Origin: Mycobacterium uberis
GTDB lineage: Bacteria > Actinomycetota > Actinomycetes > Mycobacteriales > Mycobacteriaceae
NCBI RefSeq assembly: GCF_003408705.1
Contig: NZ_QAYL01000003.1
Location: 1-64,000, forward strand
Length of the DNA stretch: 64,000 nt
Direction of reading: 5' to 3'
In this document: positions 30,946 through 42,074 of the stretch, piece by piece
How positions within the stretch are numbered: position 1 is the stretch's first letter
Layout of the letters: each line of letters begins with the position of its first letter
Program-made: the position numbers and the translations under genes
Notes under the pieces: generated by a model
Database searches by the model: none
The model's input: the letters and a program-made list of their open reading frames with translations, nothing else
Told to the model about the DNA's origin: nothing

Positions 30946-31700
30946 GCGCACCCGATAGCCCGGCGCTGGCCGGGATGTCGATTGGGGCAGTCCTGGATCT
31001 ACTGAGGCCGGATTTCCCCGATGTCACAATCTCTAAGATTCGTTTCCTGGAAGTTGAGGGGTTGGTGACCCCTCGGCGTTCTGCATCGGGGTACCGGCGG
31101 TTCACCGCATATGATTGTGCACGGCTGCGTTTCATCCTCACCGCACAGCGCGATCACTACCTACCACTGAAGGTCATCAGGGCGCAGCTGGACGCCCAGC
31201 CTGATGGTGAACTGCCGTCATTCGGGCCGCCGCCTTACACCGCGCCGCGATTGGTTTCGGTGACGGATAGCCCGGGTATCGATGTCGGATCGGGGGTCGG
31301 ATCCGACATGGCGGTGGTATCGTCAGCTCACATCCGGTTGAGTCGAGAAGACCTCCTGGACCGCTCGGGAGTGGAAGATGACCTGCTGATGGCACTGCTC
31401 AAGGCCGGAGTGATCGCCACCGGGCCGGGCGGTTTTTTCGATGAGCATGCGGTCGTGATTCTCCAATGCGCGCGAGCCCTGTCCAAATATGGTGTTGAGC
31501 CGCGGCATCTGAGAGCTTTCCGGTCAGCGGCCGACCGCCAATCTGACCTGATCGCTCAAATTGCTGGGCCGATAGTCAAAGCTGGTAAGGCCGGCGCCCG
31601 TGACCGTGCCGATGATTTGGCGCGTGAGGTTGCTGCGCTCGCCATCACTCTGCACACTTCGTTGATCAAGTCCGCGGTTCGCGGCGTTCTGCACCGCTGA
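30942..31700 (+). CDS. MerR-family regulator (Rv1828 homologue)
   Basis: A 252-aa protein begins with GTG at 30942, overlapping the garA stop (GTGA). The MerR winged helix lies at residues about 12-80 ([20 protein letters not shown], then [21 protein letters not shown]). A long C-terminal half (residues 120-245) is helical and unlike the short coiled coil of metal-sensing MerR proteins; no Cys metal site is visible. Rv1828-type proteins are dimeric DNA binders of unknown signal. Co-translation with garA suggests a link with the same metabolic control. Confidence 0.92.
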   Translation: MSAPDSPALAGMSIGAVLDLLRPDFPDVTISKIRFLEVEGLVTPRRSASGYRRFTAYDCARLRFILTAQRDHYLPLKVIRAQLDAQPDGELPSFGPPPYTAPRLVSVTDSPGIDVGSGVGSDMAVVSSAHIRLSREDLLDRSGVEDDLLMALLKAGVIATGPGGFFDEHAVVILQCARALSKYGVEPRHLRAFRSAADRQSDLIAQIAGPIVKAGKAGARDRADDLAREVAALAITLHTSLIKSAVRGVLHR

Positions 31701-31816
31701 GGATTAAACTTCGTTCGACAGCTTGGTGTTCGGCGGCGTGGCAAGGCACGTTGTCCACCGCGTCGTCGCGCCGAGCGTGAATCGGACACAGCGGCATGTG
31801 CGGAGGGCGGACACAG

Positions 31817-32311
31817 ATGGGTGAAGTTCGTGTTGTCGGCATACGTGTCGAGCAGCCGCAGAACCAGCCGGTGCTGCTGCTGCGCGAAGCCAATGGTGAC
31901 CGGTATCTACCGATCTGGATTGGCCAATCGGAGGCCGCCGCCATTGCGCTCGAGCAGCAAGGCGTCGAACCGCCCCGTCCGCTTACACACGATCTAATCA
32001 GAGACGTCATTGCCGCACTTGGGCATTCGCTCCAAGAGGTGCGGATCGTCGATCTACAGGAAGGCACTTTCTATGCTGACTTGATCTTTGATCGCAATAT
32101 CAAGGTGTCGGCGCGCCCTTCGGACTCGGTGGCGATCGCCCTACGGGTTGGTGTTCCGATCTACGTTGAGGAGGCCGTGCTCGCACAAGCCGGTTTGCTG
32201 ATTCCCGACGAGAATGACGAAGAGACTGGCAGCGCTGTTCGCGAGGACGAGGTAGAGAAGTTCAAGGAGTTTCTCGACAGCGTGTCTCCTGACGATTTCA
32301 AAGCGACCTAG
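31817..32311 (+). CDS. bifunctional nuclease (BFN/DUF151) family protein (Rv1829 homologue)
   Basis: The start is ATG 31817 (MGEVRVVGIRVEQPQNQPVL), with GGAGGG ten bases upstream; an ATG at 31796 is less likely. The 164-aa protein has the DUF151 core at about residues 20-125: LPIWIGQSEAAAIAL, RPLTHDLI, DLQEGTFYADLIF and SARPSDSVAIALRVGVPIY, then an acidic tail. Members have nuclease activity in some plants and bacteria; the role in mycobacteria is not established. It sits between two MerR regulators. Confidence 0.92.
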   Translation: MGEVRVVGIRVEQPQNQPVLLLREANGDRYLPIWIGQSEAAAIALEQQGVEPPRPLTHDLIRDVIAALGHSLQEVRIVDLQEGTFYADLIFDRNIKVSARPSDSVAIALRVGVPIYVEEAVLAQAGLLIPDENDEETGSAVREDEVEKFKEFLDSVSPDDFKAT

Positions 32312-32602
32312 CCTGTACAACGATGTGTGATGATACGGCCTGAGGCGGGTACGTCGCTTCCACTAAACATCATGGAAGCATCTGAATATGGCATGGTATA
32401 GCTATGATATAGCACTGCGATACGACACGCCTGGCAGATAGTGCCGACAGACACTAGTGATGGCCATACTTTGATGACGACTTCAGGCAAGGCTGCTACC
32501 GAACAACGTATACTCTCTAGCACTCAGGCCTGATCAGACATAGCTGCCGGGGCAGCCATGATGCAGCTAGTAACCAGAGCGCGATCGGCGAGAGGAACCA
32601 CC

Positions 32603-33253
32603 GTGAGCGAGCAGTCACGTCAAGGTCAGCTGGACCTTGCAGACCACCGGGACACCCCGACTGCTACAACCAGTGGCGACACTAGCCTTCATGGTCCCAC
32701 CGCAGTGAGCAGACCCTTGCAACCTGGACTATTCCCTGACGACTCCGTGCCTGACGAGTTGGTCGGCTATCGCGGACCTAGCGCCTGCCAGATCGCCGGG
32801 ATCACGTACCGCCAGCTGGACTACTGGGCACGGACATCGTTAGTGGTTCCCTCAATCCGGGGTGCGGCCGGCTCCGGCAGCCAGCGCCTGTACTCGTTCA
32901 AGGACATCCTGGTTCTCAAGATCGTCAAGCGATTACTCGACACTGGTATCTCGCTGCACAATATTCGGGTTGCCGTTGACCATTTGCGCCAGCGCGGCGT
33001 CCAGGATCTAGCCAACATAACTTTGTTCTCCGACGGCACCACGGTGTACGAGTGCACATCGGCCGAAGAGGTCGTCGACCTGTTACAAGGCGGGCAAGGT
33101 GTGTTCGGTATCGCCGTGTCCGGCGCTATGCGTGAGTTGACCGGCGTGATCGCTGACTTCCGTGGTGAGCGCGCTGATGGTGGCGAGTCAATTGCCGCGC
33201 CGGAAGACGAGCTGGCTTCTCGGCGCAAGCATCGCGACCGTAAAATCGGCTAA
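32603..33253 (+). CDS. MerR-family regulator (Rv1830 homologue)
   Basis: Start chosen at GTG 32603 ([15 protein letters not shown]), seven bases after GAGAGGA; the frame is open from 32558. The protein is 216 aa. After a polar N-terminus of about 60 residues comes the MerR-type helix-turn-helix ([20 protein letters not shown] to [20 protein letters not shown]), then [15 protein letters not shown] and a C-terminal domain with [14 protein letters not shown]. It ends basic ([10 protein letters not shown]). Homologues are linked to growth and division control. It lies directly upstream of the glycine riboswitch and gcvB. Confidence 0.92.
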   Translation: MSEQSRQGQLDLADHRDTPTATTSGDTSLHGPTAVSRPLQPGLFPDDSVPDELVGYRGPSACQIAGITYRQLDYWARTSLVVPSIRGAAGSGSQRLYSFKDILVLKIVKRLLDTGISLHNIRVAVDHLRQRGVQDLANITLFSDGTTVYECTSAEEVVDLLQGGQGVFGIAVSGAMRELTGVIADFRGERADGGESIAAPEDELASRRKHRDRKIG

Positions 33254-33329
33254 GTGTAGCGCAGCCGGCAGCACCCTCTCGTTTACCCTTGCGTGTGAGG
33301 CGGGGGTAAAGTTGTCTCTGCATCGTCCT

Positions 33330-33550
33330 CACGCGGGAGAGTTCTGTAACTGCCAGTTACGGACGCCGAAGGAGCAATACCTCTCCGTCAACCTCTCAGG
33401 CACCCGGACCGCGCGTGGCCCCGATGCCTCTGGAAAGCGGTGATCCGTCTATTCGGTTTACCCGCCCATGGGGAAAGTCAACCTCACCACACGGTGATCA
33501 GGTTGTCGAATCTCTCAGGCGCCCGGCTCGGGTAGACGACAGAGGGAGAG
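33330..33550 (+). promoter_or_regulatory. tandem glycine riboswitch upstream of gcvB
   Basis: Two glycine aptamers follow each other. The first has GCGGGAGAG (33333-33341), CGCCGAAGGAGCAA and CCTCTCCGTCAACCTCTCAG, then GCACCCGGACCGCG. The second has CTGGAAAGCGGTGATCC, CCCATGGGGAAAGTC and GAATCTCTCAGGCGCCCGG, ending with GACAGAGGGAGAGG. It lies 65 bases before the gcvB start. Glycine binding should switch on expression of the P protein. An inverted repeat TTTACCC/GGGTAAA (33282-33310) just upstream may end the preceding transcript or mark the promoter. Confidence 0.95.
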
Positions 33551-33614
33551 GACCGCAACGCGACGATGATGACATCGCTGCGTTGCGTTGCAGCCCTACA
33601 TCAGGAGTCTTCGA

Positions 33615-36473
33615 GTGTCGGTACTGAACACATCGAGTAGGCAGATCAGCTTTGCAGCCCGGCACCTCGGCCCGAACAGTCAGGCCGTCGCGGCCATGCT
33701 TGCAGTCATCGGTGTCGACTCTCTTGACGATCTGGCAGCTAAGGCAGTCCCTAGCAGCATCCTTGATCACGTTACCGACACTGGCATCGCACCGGGCCTG
33801 GACCGGTTGCCGCCGCCGGTCACCGAAGCTGAGGCGTTGGCCGAGTTAGGCGTGCTAGCTCGTGCTAACACCGTTGCCGTATCGATGATCGGGCAGGGCT
33901 ATTACGACACCCACATGCCCTCGGTGCTGTCACGCAACATCTTGGAGAACCCGGCCTGGTACACTTCCTACACGCCATATCAACCCGAAATCAGTCAGGG
34001 TAGGCTGGAAGCATTGCTGAATTTCCAGACTCTGGTCAGTGATCTGACTGGTTTGGAGGTCGCGAATGCATCGATGCTCGACGAGGGGACCGCGGCAGCC
34101 GAGGCCATGACATTATTGCGTCGTGCTGCGAGCAGTACGGCAAACCGGCTGGCCGTTGACGTCGACATGTTCGCCCAGACTGCCGCGGTGCTTGCCACGC
34201 GGGCTAAACCGTTAGGCATCAACATCGTTATCGCCGACCTACGCGACGGACTACCAGACGGCGAGTTCTTCGGCGTCATCACCCAACTGCCCGGTGCCAG
34301 CGGCAGGATTACTGACTGGACCGCTTTGATCACCCAGGCCCACGACCGCGGTGCATTGGTCGCCGTCGGTGCCGATCTGTTGGCGCTGACATTGATCACA
34401 CCGCCGGGCGAGATCGGCGCCGACGTCGCATTCGGTACCACTCAAAGATTCGGGGTGCCAATGGGATTCGGTGGACCGCATGCCGGATACCTCGCCCTAC
34501 ACACTAGGCATGCCCGTCAGTTGCCGGGTCGGCTGGTCGGCGTTTCCGTCGACCGCGACGGCACACTGGCCTACCGGCTGGCGCTGCAGACCCGTGAGCA
34601 ACATATCCGCCGCGACAAGGCGACGAGCAACATCTGCACCGCACAAGTATTGCCGGCGGTGATGGTTGCGATGTACGCCAGCTACCATGGCGCTGAGGGG
34701 TTGACCGGTATAGCACGTCGGGTGCATGCGCAGGCACGTGACCTAGCGGCCGGTCTGTCTGCCGCCGGTGTTGAGGTAGTGCACCAAGCGTTCTTTGATA
34801 CTGTGCTGGCTCGGGTACCTGGCCGGGCGGTGCAGATCCAGAGTGCCACCAAGGAGCGCGGGATCAATGTGTGGCTCATGGATGCCGACCATGTTTCGGT
34901 GGCTTGCGACGAGCTCACCACCGATGAGCACATTGCAGCTGTGTTGGCGGCGTTCGCAGCGACGCCAGTGCGGGCGAGCTTTACCGGCCCGGACATCGGG
35001 ACCCGCACCTCGGAGTTTTTAACGCATCCCGCCTTTACTCAATACCGCACCGAAACGTCAATGATGCGGTATTTGCGTGCCCTGGCGGACAAGGATATCG
35101 CATTGGACCGCAGCATGATTCCGCTCGGTTCGTGCACGATGAAACTCAACGCCGCCACCGAGATGGAGTCGATCACCTGGCCGGAATTCGCGCGTCAGCA
35201 TCCGTTCGCGCCAGCATCTGACACCCCTGGGCTGCGTCGTCTGATCAGCGACTTGGAGAACTGGCTGGTGCAGATCACCGGTTACGATGCGGTCTCCCTG
35301 CAGCCTAATGCGGGCTCTCAGGGGGAATACGCAGGTCTGTTGGCCATCCATGCCTACCATGCCAGTCGAGGAGAATCGCATCGTGACATCTGTCTGATTC
35401 CGTCCAGCGCGCACGGCACCAACGCCGCATCGGCGGCGTTGGCCGGCATGCGGGTGGTCGTGGTGGGCTGTCACGATAACGGTGACGTTGATCTCGACGA
35501 TTTACGCGTCAAGATCAGTGAGCATGCCAACCGGTTGTCGGCGTTGATGATCACCTACCCGTCCACACACGGCGTTTATGAGAACGACATTGCCAAGCTC
35601 TGCGCGGCGGTGCACGACGCCGGTGGTCAAGTTTACGTCGATGGTGCCAACCTCAACGCGCTGGTCGGCCTGGCCCGGCCGGGCAAGTTCGGCGGCGACG
35701 TCAGCCACTTGAACCTGCACAAGACGTTCTGCATACCGCACGGCGGCGGCGGACCGGGAGTCGGGCCGGTGGCAGTTCGTTCGCATTTGGCCTCGTTCCT
35801 CCCGGGTCATCCCTTTGTCCCGGAACTGCCCCAAGGTCAGCCGGTGTCGTCGGCGCCATATGGGTCCGCCTCGATCCTGCCCATCACTTGGGCTTATATT
35901 AGAATGATGGGCGCCGACGGTCTGCGAGCGGCATCACTGACCGCGATCGCCTCGGCCAACTACATAGCCCGTCGGCTCGACGAGTACTTCCCGGTGCTGT
36001 ACACCGGCGAGAATGGCATGGTTGCCCATGAGTGCATCCTGGACCTGCGGCCGATCACTAAGTCGACTGGTGTGACTGTCGACGACGTTGCGAAACGCTT
36101 GGCAGACTACGGCTTTCACGCGCCTACGATGAGTTTCCCGGTGGCTGGGACGTTGATGGTGGAACCCACCGAGAGTGAGAGCTTGGCAGAAGTCGATGCG
36201 TTCTGCCAAGCTATGATTGCTATCCATGGCGAGATCGCTCGTGTCGGTGCAGGGGAGTGGTCTGTTGAGGACAACCCACTACGATGCGCTCCGCACACCG
36301 CTGAGTGCCTGTTGACCTCCGACTGGCATCATCTGTATACCCGAGAAGAGGCAGCTTATCCGCTCGGCAAAGCGTTCCGGCCGAAGGTGTGGCCGCCTGT
36401 GCGTCGCATCGACGACGTCTACGGTGACCGCAATTTGGTGTGTTCGTGCCCTCCAGTGGAGGTGTTCGTCTGA
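33615..36473 (+). CDS. gcvB: glycine dehydrogenase (decarboxylating), P protein
   Basis: The P protein decarboxylates glycine with pyridoxal phosphate and passes the aminomethyl group to GcvH. The start is GTG 33615 ([19 protein letters not shown]), seven bases after AGGAG; this gives 952 aa, a normal length for the single-chain type. The N-terminal half contains [10 protein letters not shown] and [16 protein letters not shown]; the C-terminal half contains [26 protein letters not shown] and [17 protein letters not shown] with the cofactor Lys at residue 703. All domains are intact. Control by the upstream glycine riboswitch links it to glycine supply. Confidence 0.97.
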   Translation: MSVLNTSSRQISFAARHLGPNSQAVAAMLAVIGVDSLDDLAAKAVPSSILDHVTDTGIAPGLDRLPPPVTEAEALAELGVLARANTVAVSMIGQGYYDTHMPSVLSRNILENPAWYTSYTPYQPEISQGRLEALLNFQTLVSDLTGLEVANASMLDEGTAAAEAMTLLRRAASSTANRLAVDVDMFAQTAAVLATRAKPLGINIVIADLRDGLPDGEFFGVITQLPGASGRITDWTALITQAHDRGALVAVGADLLALTLITPPGEIGADVAFGTTQRFGVPMGFGGPHAGYLALHTRHARQLPGRLVGVSVDRDGTLAYRLALQTREQHIRRDKATSNICTAQVLPAVMVAMYASYHGAEGLTGIARRVHAQARDLAAGLSAAGVEVVHQAFFDTVLARVPGRAVQIQSATKERGINVWLMDADHVSVACDELTTDEHIAAVLAAFAATPVRASFTGPDIGTRTSEFLTHPAFTQYRTETSMMRYLRALADKDIALDRSMIPLGSCTMKLNAATEMESITWPEFARQHPFAPASDTPGLRRLISDLENWLVQITGYDAVSLQPNAGSQGEYAGLLAIHAYHASRGESHRDICLIPSSAHGTNAASAALAGMRVVVVGCHDNGDVDLDDLRVKISEHANRLSALMITYPSTHGVYENDIAKLCAAVHDAGGQVYVDGANLNALVGLARPGKFGGDVSHLNLHKTFCIPHGGGGPGVGPVAVRSHLASFLPGHPFVPELPQGQPVSSAPYGSASILPITWAYIRMMGADGLRAASLTAIASANYIARRLDEYFPVLYTGENGMVAHECILDLRPITKSTGVTVDDVAKRLADYGFHAPTMSFPVAGTLMVEPTESESLAEVDAFCQAMIAIHGEIARVGAGEWSVEDNPLRCAPHTAECLLTSDWHHLYTREEAAYPLGKAFRPKVWPPVRRIDDVYGDRNLVCSCPPVEVFV

Positions 36474-36489
36474 GCCGGGCCCGCACCCT

Positions 36490-37280
36490 CCCTCAGCCGA
36501 AGCGTTGGGTGATAGCCGCAGAGACCGCCTCGGGTGTATCCCCGTAATGAAATGTTTGGCGGTGGGTAGTGCAACCAGAACGCGCCTCAGGAACGTGCAT
36601 CCACGGTAGCATAAGGATCGGGCCGTAAGGCAAAGTTTTTCATGCCTTACACAAACAGGGGGGTTTCTGTACCGAGTTTGGCTGGCACTTCTTGTGCTAG
36701 CCGTGCCAGCAGCGGACCGGCGGCTAGCATCTGGTTGGGCATTTCGGCTACATCCAACCTTGCTGCGGCGTTGAGTTGCATGGCCAGGTAGCGTGCCACC
36801 ACCAGCGGTGCTGGGCTGGTGTTCTGTTCTGGCAGGGATCAGGTCTCTGCTCGACAAAGAAATTTCGCCACAGAATTGTGTGCTGCATCGGCGGGCTAGC
36901 CACCACCCTACTAAAATGCCTTCGTCGTCCACACATCGGCCGGCCAGAACCAGGTTATTGCCCAGAATGACACTGCACATTCGTCCGGCCCATCCTAGTC
37001 TTGGCTTATCGTCAGGTAGTCGTTCACGTCTCGGTGATCGACTAACTCGCTTACCAGCCGGGCGTGTTCATCGATTGCTTAGCTGAATCTAGCGGGATGC
37101 GCAGAGAGCCTGAAGCCGAGATAGTCGGGAGCGATACAGCGAAGCCTGTCACAAATGCAGCCATAGTATCACGGTACAAGAAGCTCCAGGTGGGATTTCT
37201 ATGGCACAGCAAAAATCGGTGAACCATCTCCCCTGTCGACGTCGTGGATCTCCCCTCGGGAGCTGTCAAACTAGCGTGAC
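36490..37280 (-). pseudogene. haloalkane dehalogenase (Rv1833c-like), decayed
   Basis: Minus-strand fragments match a haloalkane dehalogenase in order. CHRNPTWSFLYRD near 37165-37205 corresponds to the HGNPTWSFLYRD oxyanion motif with Gly changed to Arg. QHTILWRNFFVEQ lies near 36840-36890, and LNAAARLDVAEMPNQMLAAG with LLARLAQEVPAKLGTETPL lies near 36660-36780. VALPTAKHFI, from the His region, lies near 36550-36575. Frame changes and stops separate them. The genes expected next in M. tuberculosis (Rv1834, Rv1835c) are missing altogether. Confidence 0.85.
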
Positions 37281-37349
37281 ATGAATGGGTGCAGCTGGCG
37301 AGCCGGAATGAATTCAACGTTCATCGTGCTCCTAACCGCGTCAGTGAGC

Positions 37350-39530
37350 TCAGCTCAAGAATGTATTGATCGCTGTAGCTAGGTCAGGAGAGGCCGACGT
37401 CGATAAGTTCTGGTAACTTCCGCCGCTGAGCTGGGCGACAGCTTCCCAGGTTGCCCGGTCAAGGTCGGTCCCGAAGTCGATGACGTTGACCGCGATCGGT
37501 TTGGTTGGGTCGGTGCTGGTACGGATAAAATCCTGCAGCCCTGCCCCGTCCAGGGTTTGGTCGGTGTGTGGCCCAGTAGTGATCACTAGCACCGAATTCA
37601 TTTGGCCAGCATGGTAATTGGCCAGCATGTCTTGGTAGACCATGCGCAGCGTGGTAAACGACACGGCACCACCGTTGGATGCATATTGCTTGTCCAGCGC
37701 AGCCATCAGCGCTGCTGAGCGGGGCTGGCCGTTGACCGGGTCGGCCAGCGGACCGGTTGTCACTTCCGTTCGACCCTCCTGGCCGTCAAATGTCCATAGG
37801 CCCATGACTGAAGTGGGCGGCATCGTTGTGATTGTGGCATCGAGTGTCGCCACGACGTTAGCCAACCTGGTCTTACCACCCTCATTGGTGGGCATCGACT
37901 GGTCGAGCATGATGGTCGTTGCCACTCCGCTAGACGGCTGGATCATCGCTTCGGCCAGCGTGGCGCGCATCCCGTCATCACCCACTGAGAGGGTGGACGG
38001 CGCCGCCGCGAAACTAGTAATGGGGCTGCTCGGTGGTGTGACGCCGTTAACGCGGAAACCAGCTTTAGCCAGCTTGGCCAGTTGGTCGGGCTTTTGTACG
38101 AACCGGGCGAACTCGTTAGCCGCCGCAGTCTGCTCGTGCGTCAGCCACGAGCCGCTGAGCAGCACCGCAGGATAGTCAGCAACCGGCGCCGGCCCCTGCG
38201 GTAGCCAGGATCCCAAAGTGCTCTTAGCGTCTGGCAATGACTGACCGTGCTGGAATAGTTGTTGTTCGGTGGTGATCACAGCGTGCACCGGAGCAGTTGC
38301 CACGTCACCGGGTTTAAGCAGTGCGCTCATCGCTTCTACCCAGGTACCGTCGGTGAGCTTGGGTTGGGCGCTCATCAGGGTGCGCACTGCTCCCACGCCC
38401 TGAGTGGGTGGTGCACCAGCAGGTACCGACGCAGCCGCCACCGCCTCACCGGCCAAAAGCGTGGCGTCGCTGTTGCCATTTATTGGTAAGGACAGCCGGA
38501 GTGATCCCCAGGCTGGCAGATTCAAATCAGCCAAGGAGTACGGATTGGTTTGTAGGCCGGGCAGTGCTGCCCAGCTCTGGTCGGTGAGGGCCTGCTCCAA
38601 TTCGGGCCGAACCGCTAGCAGCACCAGCGACGTCACCAGTGAATGGCTTTCGCTGATCGTTTTCTGACCTGCGGTGACGGCAAGCCGTGCCGCGGATATC
38701 GAGCTGCCCGGTATCCACAGCGCCGGTTTGGCTCCTAAGTCAGCCGGCCAGTTGCCGTTGAGACCGGTGAGGGCTGCCTCCGAGCCGACGGGTTTGACAG
38801 TCACCGCCATGCAGTGGTCGCCCACCGGCCGGGCGGCTGCGTTGTAGCTGTGGGCGAACTCCTTTAGGTAATCGGCGATCGACGGATCGGCGATTACAGC
38901 GACCGTCTGTTGACCACCTACGCAGCGTGCGGCTGCCTGATGCTTGCGCTTGTCCAAGATGTGGCCGAGGAAAGTCCACAGAATCACTGTGCCTACTACT
39001 ACCATGACCGCGACAAGGGCCACGATCACGCTGATGCTTACCCCACGTCGTCCGCCGTCACTGCGGTGTCCGCCCTGCCACTCGCCGCCGCTCCGGTGGC
39101 TAGCGTTGAATAGCCGCGACAGGGCGGTTGGCGCTTGCAAGCGAGTCGACGAGCTAACAGGCCGGGGTGGAAAGTCTGAGTAGTCGTCGGCTGCACTGGC
39201 GGTAAAAGAACTTTTGTCGCGGTTGGGGTGCTGACCACCGAGGTAGTGGTCCTCATGGTCTTCGGCGCAGTAGCGCTGGTAGCCGGCGGGTTGGTCGGGG
39301 ATCTGGGGTGTGGAGTCAGCCGGATACTCTGCTTTGTGTGGATAGCCGTGGTCGCTCGGCGAGTCGGTAGTCGCGGGTTCAGAAACAGGCTCTGGGTACC
39401 CAATCTCGCCCGGGTAACCACGATCCGAGCTGCGATCTATCTCGTTGTCTTGGCCCGGCCTGAATGCAGCGACTTGGTTAGATGGCTGATCGATGGAATC
39501 CTCGGGGTCGGGCATGCTGTGCCTACCCAT
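37350..39530 (-). CDS. membrane-anchored protein with binding-protein-like and VWA domains (Rv1836c homologue)
   Basis: This 726-aa protein starts at ATG 39530. Residues 1-165 are a polar, proline-rich cytosolic region with repeated short Gly/Tyr/Pro units (RGYPGEIGYPEP, DHGYPHKAEYP). One membrane helix follows (about residues 168-192). The extracytoplasmic part begins with a region like a periplasmic substrate-binding fold (VAVIADPSIADYLKEFAHSY, then AKPALWIPGSS). It ends with a von Willebrand factor A domain (about residues 530-726), where TIMLDQSMPTNEGG replaces the usual DxSxS metal site and VLVITTGPH and VNVIDFG form later strands. The function is unknown. It is upstream of glcB in the opposite sense of transcription order (glcB first). 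Confidence 0.9.
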   Translation of the reverse strand: MGRHSMPDPEDSIDQPSNQVAAFRPGQDNEIDRSSDRGYPGEIGYPEPVSEPATTDSPSDHGYPHKAEYPADSTPQIPDQPAGYQRYCAEDHEDHYLGGQHPNRDKSSFTASAADDYSDFPPRPVSSSTRLQAPTALSRLFNASHRSGGEWQGGHRSDGGRRGVSISVIVALVAVMVVVGTVILWTFLGHILDKRKHQAAARCVGGQQTVAVIADPSIADYLKEFAHSYNAAARPVGDHCMAVTVKPVGSEAALTGLNGNWPADLGAKPALWIPGSSISAARLAVTAGQKTISESHSLVTSLVLLAVRPELEQALTDQSWAALPGLQTNPYSLADLNLPAWGSLRLSLPINGNSDATLLAGEAVAAASVPAGAPPTQGVGAVRTLMSAQPKLTDGTWVEAMSALLKPGDVATAPVHAVITTEQQLFQHGQSLPDAKSTLGSWLPQGPAPVADYPAVLLSGSWLTHEQTAAANEFARFVQKPDQLAKLAKAGFRVNGVTPPSSPITSFAAAPSTLSVGDDGMRATLAEAMIQPSSGVATTIMLDQSMPTNEGGKTRLANVVATLDATITTMPPTSVMGLWTFDGQEGRTEVTTGPLADPVNGQPRSAALMAALDKQYASNGGAVSFTTLRMVYQDMLANYHAGQMNSVLVITTGPHTDQTLDGAGLQDFIRTSTDPTKPIAVNVIDFGTDLDRATWEAVAQLSGGSYQNLSTSASPDLATAINTFLS

Positions 39531-39631
39531 AGCGACACCTGCCGCCTTTCCGTTGACCCATTACCTGACCTGGTTTGAACTCGGCGCCGAGTCTAGTCAT
39601 CGACCACATCACTGCATGTTGAGCCGTATCG

Positions 39632-41827
39632 TCACCGGCTCTGTGCCTTAAATTCGCGACGACGACGATGTAAGATTGGCTCGGTATAGCCGTTGGGCTG
39701 CTGCGTGCCGGACAGTATTAGCTCCTGCGCAGCTAGGAATGCAATGCTGTCGTCGAAGTTGGGAGCCATCGGGCTGTATGTCGGGTCGTTCGCGTTTTGC
39801 TGATCGACCAACGGCGCCATTTGTTCCAGGCTGGCTCGCACGTCCTCGCTGGTGATTACGCCGTGGCGCAGCCAGTTGGCCAGCAACTGGCTCGAGATCC
39901 GAAGGGTGGCACGGTCCTCCATAAGTGCCACGTTGTGGATGTCGGGTACCTTCGAACAACCGATACCCTGGCTCACCCAGCGCACCACATAGCCGAGGAT
40001 GGACTGACAGTTGTTGTCGACCTCCTCGCGGACCTCCTCGGGAGCCCATGCCAGTTCCTTGGCTAACGGAATCGTCAACAGCTGGTCCACGGTGGCGCGT
40101 CTCTTGCCAGCCAGTTCTCGTTGCACGGCAGCCACGTCGACCTGATGGTAGTGCATCGCATGCAGCGTGGCCGCGGTGGGCGAAGGCACCCACGCGGTGG
40201 TGGCGCCCGCCTTTGGTTGGCCGATCTTCTGCTCGATCATGTCAGCCATCAGCTCGGTCATCGCCCACATGCCCTTGCCGATCTGTGCCTTGCCCGTGAA
40301 GCCCGCGGCTAGCCCGATGTCGACGTTGGCGTCCTCATAGGCCTGGATCCAGGTACTGTTTTTCATTGCACCTTTACGGATCATCGGGCCAGCCTCCATC
40401 GAGGTGTGGATCTCGTCACCGGTGCGGTCCAAGAACCCGGTGTTGATGAACACAACTCGGTCGGCGGCCGCCTTGATGCACGCCTTAAGGTTGACGGTGG
40501 TACGACGTTCCTCATCCATGATGCCGACCTTCAAGGTGCCCTGCGGCAACCCCAGCACATCTTCGACGCGGCTGAACAGCTCGCAAGTGAACGTGACTTC
40601 CGCGGGGCCGTGCATTTTCGGCTTTACGATGTAAATGGAACCGGTACGGCTATTGGTTAGTGGGCCGTTGGCTTCGCCGGTTTTGAGCCCGTGGATTGCG
40701 GCCAGACCAGTGAATAGTGCATCCATAATGCCTTCGAACATCTCTTTTTCTTCGCCGGCGTCTCCGCCCACAAGGATTGCGTCATTGGTCGTCAGATGGC
40801 CAACGTTACGGACAAACAGCAGGCTGCGCCCGGGCAGGATCAGCTCACCGCCGTCAGGTGTGGTGTAGCTGCGGTCGGGGTTGAGCACACGGGTGAAGGT
40901 CTTGCCGTCCTTGTTTACCTCCTCGGCCAAGTCACCCTTGTTCAGGCCGAGCCAGTTGCGGTAGCCGAGCACTTTGTCGTCGGCGTCGACGGCGGTGACT
41001 GAGTCCTCGAAGTCCATGATCGTAGTTATGGCCGATTCCAGGATCACGTCCTTGATGCCAGCGGGGTCGGTTTTGCCGATCGGCGACTTCGGGTCGATCA
41101 GGATTTCGATGTGCAGGCCGTGATTGGCCAGTAACACTGACCAGTTGGGGGACCCCAACTCGCCGCTGTAGCCGACAAACTTCTCGGGACTCGCCAACCT
41201 GGTGGAATCCGCACCAATGGCGATCTGAAGGTGGCCGTCGACGACGCTCACCCCCGTCGCGTTAGTCCATGAGTCAGATGCCAGCGGGACGGCTTGATCC
41301 ATAAACTTGCGCGCATAGGCGAGCACCTTTTCGCCGCGTACCTTGTTGTAGTAAGCGCCCTTTTCGGCTCCGTCGGTTTCCGGTATGACGTCGGTGCCAT
41401 ACAGGGCATCGTAGAGGGAGCCCCAGCGGGCGTTGGCGGCGTTGAGCGCGAACCGCGCGTTAAGCACCGGCACTACTAGCTGCGGGCCGGCGGTCGTGGT
41501 GATCTCGTCGTCCACCCCTGAGGTGGTAATGGTGAAGTCATCGGGCTCAGGCAGTAGATAGCCGATATCGGTGAGGAATTGCCGATAAGCGTCCAGGTCG
41601 AGTGGCTCGATCACCCGATGGCGGTGCCATTTGTCGATTTGGGCCTGCAGTTCATCGCGGGAGTTCAGCAAACTCTGGTTTTGCGAGGTGAAGTCGGCGA
41701 CCACCTTGTCGACGCCCGACCAGAAGCTGTCCGGGTCAATGTCGGTGCCAGGCAGGGCTTCGTTGTTGACGAAATCGTAGAGCACACGGGCGACGCGCAA
41801 ATTCCCCGCCGACACACGATCAGTCAT
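39632..41827 (-). CDS. glcB: malate synthase G
   Basis: GlcB joins glyoxylate and acetyl-CoA to malate, the second step of the glyoxylate shunt. The start is ATG 41827 ([13 protein letters not shown]), five bases after GAGGAGA; it gives 731 aa, the standard length. The TIM-barrel core shows [28 protein letters not shown] with the catalytic Arg, and [18 protein letters not shown] with the Mg-binding Glu. The C-terminal cap contains the catalytic base region ([15 protein letters not shown]). The gene is complete. Rv1836c follows it on the same strand after about 100 bases. Confidence 0.97.
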   Translation of the reverse strand: MTDRVSAGNLRVARVLYDFVNNEALPGTDIDPDSFWSGVDKVVADFTSQNQSLLNSRDELQAQIDKWHRHRVIEPLDLDAYRQFLTDIGYLLPEPDDFTITTSGVDDEITTTAGPQLVVPVLNARFALNAANARWGSLYDALYGTDVIPETDGAEKGAYYNKVRGEKVLAYARKFMDQAVPLASDSWTNATGVSVVDGHLQIAIGADSTRLASPEKFVGYSGELGSPNWSVLLANHGLHIEILIDPKSPIGKTDPAGIKDVILESAITTIMDFEDSVTAVDADDKVLGYRNWLGLNKGDLAEEVNKDGKTFTRVLNPDRSYTTPDGGELILPGRSLLFVRNVGHLTTNDAILVGGDAGEEKEMFEGIMDALFTGLAAIHGLKTGEANGPLTNSRTGSIYIVKPKMHGPAEVTFTCELFSRVEDVLGLPQGTLKVGIMDEERRTTVNLKACIKAAADRVVFINTGFLDRTGDEIHTSMEAGPMIRKGAMKNSTWIQAYEDANVDIGLAAGFTGKAQIGKGMWAMTELMADMIEQKIGQPKAGATTAWVPSPTAATLHAMHYHQVDVAAVQRELAGKRRATVDQLLTIPLAKELAWAPEEVREEVDNNCQSILGYVVRWVSQGIGCSKVPDIHNVALMEDRATLRISSQLLANWLRHGVITSEDVRASLEQMAPLVDQQNANDPTYSPMAPNFDDSIAFLAAQELILSGTQQPNGYTEPILHRRRREFKAQSR

Positions 41828-42074
41828 GGTTCTCCTCACACATTAGGCTTACTGCCCCGCTGGTACCCGATCTGGCTCTCACTGGCTATGCGCATCAGCC
41901 TACCGGCCAACAGCCTGGCGAGCGTATTCTGCAGACCCGCAACAGCAGGTCAACAGCTTCATCGGCGGCAAGGCGCCCAGTTTGCGAAACGTGTGCTGGA
42001 AACGCATCTATCGACCAGTAGGCGTAGCCGCCGAGGACCATACGGGCTGCCGACGGCGCTGCTCGATGTTGAAT

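Noticed and set aside
36279..36980. 233-codon minus-strand frame downstream of gcvB
   Set aside because: It mixes shadow of the gcvB end with fragments of the dehalogenase remnant; only the latter, spread over several frames, is real.
39648..40193. 181-codon minus-strand frame inside glcB
   Set aside because: It overlaps the malate synthase frame on the same strand in another phase and has no family similarity.
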